Of a DNA stretch of 14,111 nt, positions 1-5,400 are shown piece by piece. The notes below the pieces were generated by a model. That model did not search any database, was not told the origin of the DNA, and saw nothing but the letters and a program-made list of their open reading frames with translations. Within the stretch, counting starts at the first letter, position 1, and each line of letters begins with the position of its first letter. This stretch comes from Chitinophagaceae bacterium (GTDB taxonomy: Bacteria > Bacteroidota > Bacteroidia > Chitinophagales > Chitinophagaceae), in the NCBI GenBank assembly GCA_016741945.1, contig JACVCQ010000003.1:1-14111 (forward strand), read 5' to 3'. A program made the position numbers and the translations under genes.

Positions 1-58
1 TTCGGGTTGCAGGCGCTTAATCAGGTGGTTCTTGTGTCCAGTCCATCTTTGGGAGCAG

Positions 59-89
59 AACCCTCCTATTTCCTGCGTAGGGTTTTTTT
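59..89 (+). terminator. Probable rho-independent terminator of an upstream gene
   Basis: Arms AACCCT (59-64) and AGGGTT (79-84) can pair across a 14-nt loop, and a T-run continues to 89. This is the shape of an intrinsic terminator on the plus strand. The gene it would serve lies left of the window. Bases 1-58 show nothing else I can support. A perfect inverted repeat, GTTGGTC (90-96) and GACCAAC (101-107) with loop GCAT, follows at once. The stem is short, so confidence is moderate. Confidence 0.45.
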
Positions 90-140
90 GTTGGTCGCAT
101 GACCAACACATATGTTAAACAAAGTAAATTCATCATCAGA

Positions 141-455
141 ATGAGCAGGGTGAAACTACATAGTAAGCAAGAACTCTTATCTGCTATCTCTACAAATAGA
201 GAAGTGATAAAATCCTATGGAGTAAATCGTTTGGGTATTTTTGGTTCATTCTCGAAAGGAACCTCAACAGAATTAAGTGATGTTGATTTGCTGGTAGATT
301 TTGTACCCGGCAAAAAAACATTTGACAATTTCATGGACTTGTCCTTCTTCCTGTAAGAACTATTTGGTAGGAAAGTAGAGCTTGTAACTCCTCAGTCACT
401 CAGTAAATTTATTGCTCCTTACATTTTAAAAGAGGTAGAAAATATCAGCCTCTAA
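141..455 (+). pseudogene. MntA-like nucleotidyltransferase antitoxin, broken by an in-frame stop
   Basis: This encodes a minimal nucleotidyltransferase of the MNT/MntA type, the antitoxin half of HepT-MntA toxin-antitoxin pairs, in which MntA AMPylates and silences the HepT RNase. The core motif is clear: GIFGSFSKG, then SDVDLLVDF, giving the GSxxxG and DxD metal-binding residues. A TAA at 354-356 interrupts the frame after DLSFFL. The same frame then resumes without a gap as ELFGRKVELVTPQSLSKF and ends at TAA 453-455, which matches the expected C-terminal part of the family. A single base change explains the break. The third acidic position, usually Asp in the GRKVDLVT-like strand, is Glu here. 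The ATG at 141 fits the usual family N-terminus better than the ATG at 99. No HepT gene follows. The gene is probably dead, although a truncated 71-aa product could still be made. Confidence 0.8.
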
Positions 456-466
456 TCTCGAATTGT

Positions 467-500
467 AACTTTTGGAAAGTTCCGAAACTTTCCAAAAGTT
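467..500. repeat. Perfect 15-bp palindrome (REP-like hairpin)
   Basis: AACTTTTGGAAAGTT (467-481) and AACTTTCCAAAAGTT (486-500) are exact reverse complements around the loop CCGA. The hairpin starts 11 bases after the end of the broken nucleotidyltransferase frame. There is no T-run on either side, so it is not a classical intrinsic terminator, though it could stabilise or end a transcript. It could equally be a dispersed palindromic element. Its copy number cannot be judged from one window. Confidence 0.8.
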
Positions 501-583
501 GACCGTCATTTTCTTTGGCAGTTCGTTGTCACCGCTGAGTAATCTCGTGATCGCAGATCAGGTTGGCGACGAAGAGGCACAGG

Positions 584-630
584 GGGATTCACCAAGGGTT
601 CAGTAAGGGTTCACTAGGGGTTCACCTTTA
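584..630. repeat. Degenerate tandem repeat, about 11-nt period
   Basis: Four consecutive units can be read: GGGATTCACCAA (584-595), GGGTTCAGTAA (596-606), GGGTTCACTAG (607-617) and GGGTTCACCTTTA (618-630), followed by a partial GTTCGCC. The shared core is GGGTTCACTA. The period is close to one DNA helical turn, which would suit a protein binding repeatedly on one face. That function is only an inference. Confidence 0.65.
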
Positions 631-733
631 GTTCGCCTTATCCACATTTTAATTCCGTACCCCCTGTAAAGTGATTTCAGGAATAGACATTCTGGAAAAA
701 ATAGCAAAAAAAATATTTTTCACCAATCTTCTT

Positions 734-805
734 ATAATCAAATACTTGCAAGGGGTGGCACCACCCCTGCCACCCTTTTCATATGGCTTCAGTATCTAGG
801 TTTGT
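734..805 (+). repeat. Leader-like element, copy 1, with GC-rich hairpin
   Basis: This aligns without gaps to 910-981 at a constant offset of 176 bases. About 42 of 72 positions are identical, concentrated in three blocks: ATAATCA, the hairpin, and CTAGG-TTTGT. The hairpin is AGGGGTGG (751-758), loop CA, CCACCCCT (761-768). A second, shorter copy of the right arm, CCACCCT (770-776), could compete for the left arm. The end block contains TAGGTTTG (797-804), which matches the Bacteroidota -7 consensus TAnnTTTG. No gene follows this copy directly, so it may be a leftover leader from a lost gene or the first of two tandem sites. Confidence 0.6.
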
Positions 806-823
806 GATCGCAAGCAGGACTCT

Positions 824-855
824 ACTTACTTGTTTGCTGCAGAAAACAAGTAAGT
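824..855. repeat. Perfect 12-bp inverted repeat
   Basis: ACTTACTTGTTT (824-835) and AAACAAGTAAGT (844-855) pair perfectly around an 8-base loop that contains CTGCAG. It lies just after element copy 1 and has no equivalent after copy 2. It has no T-run, so a terminator role is not supported. An operator or a hairpin in a short transcript are both possible. Confidence 0.7.
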
Positions 856-909
856 GTAATAACAAATTAAGGTATTGTAGATTCAGAAATTATCGAAAGC
901 TACTATCTG

Positions 910-981
910 ATAATCAATAGGTTAACAGGGCTGATACCAGCCCTACCAGCCCTAACCACAATTGTTCAATACTAGGTTTGT
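910..981 (+). repeat. Leader-like element, copy 2, upstream of the 253-aa gene
   Basis: This is the second member of the 176-bp-spaced pair. Its hairpin is AGGGCTG (927-933), loop ATAC, CAGCCCT (938-944), and a complete second right arm, CCAGCCCT, stands at 946-953. Relative to copy 1, the fifth stem base changes from G (755) to C (931) and its partner from C (764) to G (940). The matching base of the alternative right arm changes too, from C (773) to G (949). Pairing is therefore kept in both copies, which supports a real structure. The element ends in CTAGGTTTGT, 88 bases before the start codon at 1070. Confidence 0.65.
973..980 (+). promoter_or_regulatory. Candidate Bacteroidota -7 promoter element
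   Basis: TAGGTTTG fits the TAnnTTTG consensus recognised by the Bacteroidota housekeeping sigma factor, and it is conserved in the paired element (797-804). It would start transcription near 985-990 and give an 80-base leader for the 253-aa gene. No clear TTTG -33 box stands at the expected distance upstream, where the GC-rich hairpin sits instead. The promoter may therefore depend on a regulator bound there. Confidence 0.4.
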
Positions 982-1069
982 TTTGTCATGCATGCAACTG
1001 TTGAATGTAATGACTGCAGCAGAACCATTTAACAGATGAACAATTTTCAAAACATTTAAAACAAACAAA

Positions 1070-1831
1070 ATGGCAAAACAAGTAGGCATATTACCACTGG
1101 AAGGCAGAATTGAAAACCTGACCTTTTACCGTACCGCCAACGGTTACAGTGTACAAAAAGTAAAAGGAGTTTCTAAAGAAACCATTGCAACCAGTCCGGC
1201 ATTTCAAAGAACCCGAGAAAATATGGCAGAATTTGCACGCGCAGTTAGCGCATCAAAACTGCTTCGTATGGCATTGAGTGATGCCATCAGTGGTTCAAAA
1301 GACAGCCGTATGAACAATCGCTTAAACACCGTCATGCTCAAAGCCGTTAAACTCGATCAAATAAGCGATCGTGGATTTCGGAATGTACTGGATGGTGAAT
1401 TGCAAATTCTCGAAGGTTTCGACTTCAACAAAGCCGCTCCTTTTGAACAAACTTTTGATGGAGGTATCCGCAGTTCTTTTGACCGTGCTACGGGCGTCTG
1501 TACACTTGAAGTAGATAGTTTTCAGATGGAGAAGAAATTGAAAAAGCCGGATGGTGCAACGCATTTCCGTTTCTTAATGGCTGCTGCAGCTATCAACTTT
1601 GAAACAGGTGTAAAAGAGTCTGTATCTGCGGAATCGGAATACATAGCATACGCTTTGAGTGGGGTTGTTGACCCTCTCAATATCAGTGTATCCTTATCTG
1701 AAAACTGTGAACACCCGGTTATGTTAGCAGTAACCATCGAATTTGTACAAGAGATCAATGGTAAAATGTATTCCATTAAAAATGGATCACACAATGCTTG
1801 TATTTTACACAGAGTAGATACGAATGTGTAA
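1070..1831 (+). CDS. Protein of unknown function, 253 aa
   Basis: I do not recognise a characterised family. The general form recalls small Bacteroidota proteins that occur as many paralogues and start MAKQ-x-GI. The N-terminus (about residues 4-35) has a Gly/aromatic pattern, GILPLEGRIENLTFY then GYSVQKVKG. A basic helical stretch follows at about 43-105 (FQRTRENMAEFARA, then an R/K-rich part). The C-terminal half looks beta-rich and ends in EFVQEINGKMYSIKNGS-HNACILHRV. There is no signal peptide or membrane segment, so it should be cytoplasmic. The ATG at 1070 follows the A-rich sequence ACAAACAAA, typical of Bacteroidota leaders, and there is no Shine-Dalgarno. The gene stands alone, with the structured element pair upstream and a strong terminator 48 bases downstream. 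The start and reading frame are well supported. The function is unknown. Confidence 0.85.
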   Translation: MAKQVGILPLEGRIENLTFYRTANGYSVQKVKGVSKETIATSPAFQRTRENMAEFARAVSASKLLRMALSDAISGSKDSRMNNRLNTVMLKAVKLDQISDRGFRNVLDGELQILEGFDFNKAAPFEQTFDGGIRSSFDRATGVCTLEVDSFQMEKKLKKPDGATHFRFLMAAAAINFETGVKESVSAESEYIAYALSGVVDPLNISVSLSENCEHPVMLAVTIEFVQEINGKMYSIKNGSHNACILHRVDTNV

Positions 1832-1878
1832 ACATATATAGCAGTCTTGAGTGGTAAAGGCTCAAACTTAGATTTTTT

Positions 1879-1920
1879 AATGACCTTATGTCTGGTACCA
1901 AGGCATAGGGTCATTTTATT
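1879..1920 (+). terminator. Strong intrinsic terminator after the 253-aa gene
   Basis: AATGACCTTATGTC (1879-1892) pairs over all 14 positions with GGCATAGGGTCATT (1902-1915), using two G-T wobbles, around the loop TGGTACCAA. TTATTTTAT follows the second arm. It lies 48 bases after the stop codon of the 253-aa gene and fits a plus-strand terminator. An A-rich flank on the other side means it could also work in reverse. Confidence 0.75.
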
Positions 1921-1944
1921 TTATCTGGCTGCTGCCCGACCAAC

Positions 1945-1980
1945 AAAAACAAAAAAGAACCCCGACAAATAATCGAGGTT
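1945..1980 (-). terminator. Intrinsic terminator facing the minus-strand genes
   Basis: Arms AACCCCGA (1958-1965) and TCGAGGTT (1973-1980) pair with one mismatch. Read on the minus strand, the hairpin is followed by C-TTTTTT-G-TTTTT (1957 down to 1945). It ends transcription coming from the 68-aa gene and the large helicase, back to back with the plus-strand terminator at 1879-1920. Confidence 0.65.
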
Positions 1981-2136
1981 TCTTTGAAAGAAAAACGGAT
2001 AAATCAAAAGTTGTTAGGGTCTAAATACCCCCATGTTTTTAGCCCACTTATAAACAACTCTACGATTTAGTGTTATTCTAGGCAAAGTCTTAGTGATTGT
2101 TCAAGATTGATATAATAAATAAAATATATTGCTGAC
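1981..2136. other. Spacer with no supported gene
   Basis: This is the sequence between the minus-strand terminator and the 68-aa gene. A short minus-strand frame (2014-2100) reads ITKTLPRITLNRRVVYKWA, then KNMGVFRP and a stop, which has the feel of a protein C-terminus. It has no start codon, and a stop lies just upstream in the same frame. It may be a decayed gene tail or chance. The part from 2100 to 2130 is very AT-rich. Confidence 0.4.
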
Positions 2137-2343
2137 TTACTGGGTATGGCATTCTTTTGAACAGTAATAACACCCATTCACTTGCTTGTGATGTTTTTTA
2201 GCTTCTTTAACTGCATCATTACAGTTTGAGAAAATACCTAAATAAGTTCTGTTTTGTGATGAAGGAAGAAAACTGCAATGTTCATGATGCGCTTCATGAT
2301 CGCCATTTCTTTGTGAAAGGTTGTTGACGTAATAGTTTTTCAT
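2137..2343 (-). CDS. Small Cys/His-rich protein, 68 aa
   Basis: This is a short soluble protein with no signal peptide. It resembles a recurring small, uncharacterised Bacteroidota family, as far as I can recognise it. A His/Cys cluster lies at 16-23 (HEAHHEHC), followed by SFLPS, then TYLGIF and C41. The C-terminus is NGCYYCSKECHTQ, giving C58, C61, C65 and H66. Five cysteines and several histidines in 68 residues suggest a metal-binding (probably zinc) fold, but no named zinc-finger class fits exactly. It starts 80 bases after the stop of the large helicase on the same strand and could share its transcript, although a hairpin lies between them. The ATG at 2343-2341 follows an A/T-rich leader. 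The function is unknown. Confidence 0.75.
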   Translation of the reverse strand: MKNYYVNNLSQRNGDHEAHHEHCSFLPSSQNRTYLGIFSNCNDAVKEAKKHHKQVNGCYYCSKECHTQ

Positions 2344-2384
2344 ACTAAAAAAATTTAGTAGCCTAAAAGTATAACTTGCAGCAC

Positions 2385-2410
2385 GCTAAATTTTACGGGA
2401 AACCGTTAGC
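2385..2410. other. Small hairpin between the helicase gene and the 68-aa gene
   Basis: On the plus strand, ACGG (2395-2398) and CCGT (2403-2406) pair around a GAAA tetraloop, and GCTA (2385-2388) can pair with TAGC (2407-2410) across a one-sided bulge. No T-run follows on the minus strand, so it is at best a weak terminator or an RNA-processing or stability site between the two genes. Confidence 0.35.
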
Positions 2411-2423
2411 AAACTAGAATTAG

Positions 2424-5400
2424 TTATGCTTTTTTCAATAATAATAATGGCAATACTATCTTAATCTCTTTTTCCTTAGCCTCATTTTTCCAATAAACGA
2501 CATAGTTTATTTTGGCTGCTGCAATGTTGAACCCTTTATCCTGGTATTCTCTTAAGGCCTCTCTGAACTTTTGTGAATACTTAAGAATTAACTCTCCTTT
2601 GGAGTTTCCTAATCCGTCTTCTACTATTTGAAGTGGAGTCCCGCTGAATAGAGTATTTATTCTGTGCTGAACAAATTCAAAATATCCCAATTGAACATCC
2701 CGATGTGTAAGGTAAACGGCTATTTGATGTGGCTCCGAATATATATTCCTGTCTTCATTATACGTGAGTGCATCAACCACAAATGGTTTCAAATACCTAT
2801 CGTTGTAATGTATTGATAAATTAGTCTTTGCCCTTGTAATGGCAACATAGAATTGCCGCTTATCTTCATCCGTAGCGGGTGTAAAATTTTTCAATAACAG
2901 GTATACATTGTCAAACTCCTTTCCCTTGGCTTTGTGAATAGTTGAAACATACACCACTTCTGAATCTATACTCAGAAAGTCTTCCACTTTAGATTCGAAC
3001 AAGAAGGCTTTCCAATCGCTTTTATACTTTTTGGCTGTATTAGCTTCTTCAAATGCTTTGATAGCCGCATTCGAAAGGTCTTTTTTTGCGCTGCCGGTGA
3101 TATGTGCATTTAATCGTCGCTTAGCATCTTCCCAGTCCTCATCTGTTATCGAAGGGCTATCTGAATTTTCATTAATTATATCCGAAAAAAAGCGAAGCTC
3201 ACATAGGTTGCTAAGATTAAACCCGTCATTCGATTGTATTAACTTTGCCTGTACGCCCTGTTGCAATAATAATCCTGACAGCAACACGGCATCTTCATTT
3301 GTTTTGGTGAGTACGCCGGTAGAACCGGATAACGCAGCTTTACTGATAACAGCTGAAAGCGGAACAATGATATTATTTTGAGCATATTCTGTTATGTCAA
3401 TAACTCCATTTTGTTGCTGGCTGGCAAAACAAGGCTCTGTTTTTAACCGGGTACTGATGGTAGAAGCCCATGCATTGGCAAGACAAACTATATTGTCTTT
3501 ACTCCGGTAGTTCTCCGTTAATTCATATTTGCTGGCCTTCTTTTCGGTAATCAGGTTTTGCATATATGCTGAATCTGCACCCCTGAATCCGTAAATGTTC
3601 TGATCATCGTCTCCCACCAATATCACCCGCATTTCTTCGTTCTGTTCCATCAGGGCCTTTACCAGCTCATATTCTTCTTTGTTCATGTCTTGCGCTTCAT
3701 CCACTACCAATACTGTTTTGGTAATCCTGAAAGTTTCAATCTCGCCGGTTCTTATTTTTTCTACTGCTGTATGAATTATGTTATCTGATTCTAATAAGCT
3801 CCCGACTCTTCCGAGCAGGTCGAAACAATAAGAGTGAAAGGTTTTTATTTCTATGAAATTGGCTGCATTGCCTATTAGCTCTATCAGTCGTTTTTTAAAT
3901 TCGGTAGCTGCAGCTCTGGAAAAAGTAAGCATCAATAGTTGCTCATGTTTTACATCTTCGGCTAAAAGAAGAGAGGCCAGTTTGTGCACTAGGAGTTTTG
4001 TTTTTCCACTGCCCGGCCCGGCAGCTACAACCATATACTGATTGCCTGAATCTTTAATAATTTTTAATTGAGCCGGTGAGAGTGTCCCAAACAATCTCAT
4101 GAATTTTTCAGGCGTTAAGGTTCGCTTGATTTCATCTTGGCGGCTACCTGGAAAGTATTTGGATAAGAAAGAAGTATAGTTAAGCTTAAAATAGTCTTCC
4201 ACAAACTGCAACGCTTCATTATAGTTGCGGATCATTTTCTTAGCATATTCACCTACGATATGGATCTGCTGTACTTTTTGATCGTAAAACTGTTTTAGCT
4301 TTTCATAGTCACTCTTTTTGTATTGTATGCTATTATTCTTTTCTATCCTGTCGATAGTTAGCCTGTTATGCACAACTAAAAAACCACCTTCAATTTTAAT
4401 GGCCTCAATTCTCGACAGGTAAAATAAGCTGTCTTCTATATCATCAAGACTTGCTTTTACCGAAAACATGCCTTGCTCGCTTTCCACCATTTCTTTTAGT
4501 TCCTGTACAGAAAACTCAACCAATATTTCTTCCTGCTTATTGTCAGTTCCAGCTAATTCTGTGGCTTTTTTGTGTAGGTGCTCTGTAATTAATTTTGCCA
4601 GCAAATGCCGTTTTTCTTGCTTTTCCCTGAACTCCGCTTTATCCATCCGTAAGCCCATTTGCACATGATTTCTTGAGTATTCAAGGTTGTGTCGCTTTAT
4701 CCAGTTCTTGATCGCCCAAAAATTAATAATCGTTTTGAGTTTGTTGAGGGAGCAGTCTTTGATACCTGATTGAACAAACAGTTCGATAATTTCTTTTAAG
4801 TGATAGGCAGCTTCTATTTCCTTTAGATGAGACAATAGAAGCTCTTCCTGTTTTCTAAAGCTTTCAACAATGGACAATGATTTATTAACTGATTCTGCTT
4901 TTTTAATAAAGGCTGTTAAGTCTTTTGTTTGTGCCAGAATTTTTTCTTCTTTCATTAACTCAATAACACGAATCACCTCTTCCTTTACAATACCTAGCTT
5001 ATCAGAGATGTAATCTACCCTCGATTCAGCATCTTCATCCGTCGATAAACGTTTACTCTTGCTAGAGAAAAGTTTTTTAATAATACGAACAGCCTGTTCC
5101 TTCTGTTTATTTGAAAATTTCTCGGAGGCATTAATTTTATCAACAGCCTCCTGTGCATTTTTGCTGAGAATACTATTGGCAAAAACCCTGGGCATATTTT
5201 GTCCTCGTTTTAAATAGCCTGCATCTTCCAGGGCGGCAATAGCCGTAGTTACTCTTGTTTCAATCTCATTGATACCATCATCCCAACCTGCTTTCCTTGC
5301 TATTTCAAGTGCTGAGTTAGACGCTTTGTCTCTTGTTTTTGTAAGTTCCTTTATAGCTTTCCAGATTTGGTTTATTTCCTTACTACTGATCTTTGTCTGG

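Larger units (their letters stand above)
456..1069. other. Gene-free stretch with several structured repeats
   Basis: No convincing coding frame was found on either strand. The stretch holds the palindrome at 467-500, the tandem 11-nt repeat at 584-630, the 176-bp-spaced element pair (734-805 and 910-981), the palindrome at 824-855 and a candidate promoter element at 973-980, each listed separately. There is also an imperfect inverted repeat with arms at 533-545 and 555-568 around CGTGATCGC. It has several mismatches and looks like a decayed hairpin. Bases 640-733 are AT-rich, including an A8/T5 tract near 706-720, and show nothing more. Confidence 0.6.

Noticed and set aside
1..102. Open plus-strand frame from the left edge (…SSPSLGAEPSYFLRRVFLLVA-stop)
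   Set aside because: It has no start, runs through the terminator hairpin and its T-run, and shows no domain. Probably chance translation of noncoding DNA.
533..568. tRNA-like or attachment-site structure
   Set aside because: The inverted repeat is imperfect with several mismatches, and no cloverleaf, anticodon arm or integrase gene is present.
584..630. CRISPR-like array
   Set aside because: The units are directly adjacent, degenerate and only about 11 nt long, with no spacers and no cas genes.
1522..1914. Minus-strand frame of 130 codons opposite the 253-aa gene
   Set aside because: It overlaps a better-supported gene and a terminator, and shows no domain or family pattern.
2014..2100. 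Minus-strand 28-codon frame resembling a protein C-terminus (VVYKWAKNMGVFRP)
   Set aside because: There is no start codon, a stop lies immediately upstream in the same frame, and it is too short to separate from chance. Kept only as a note in the spacer entry.
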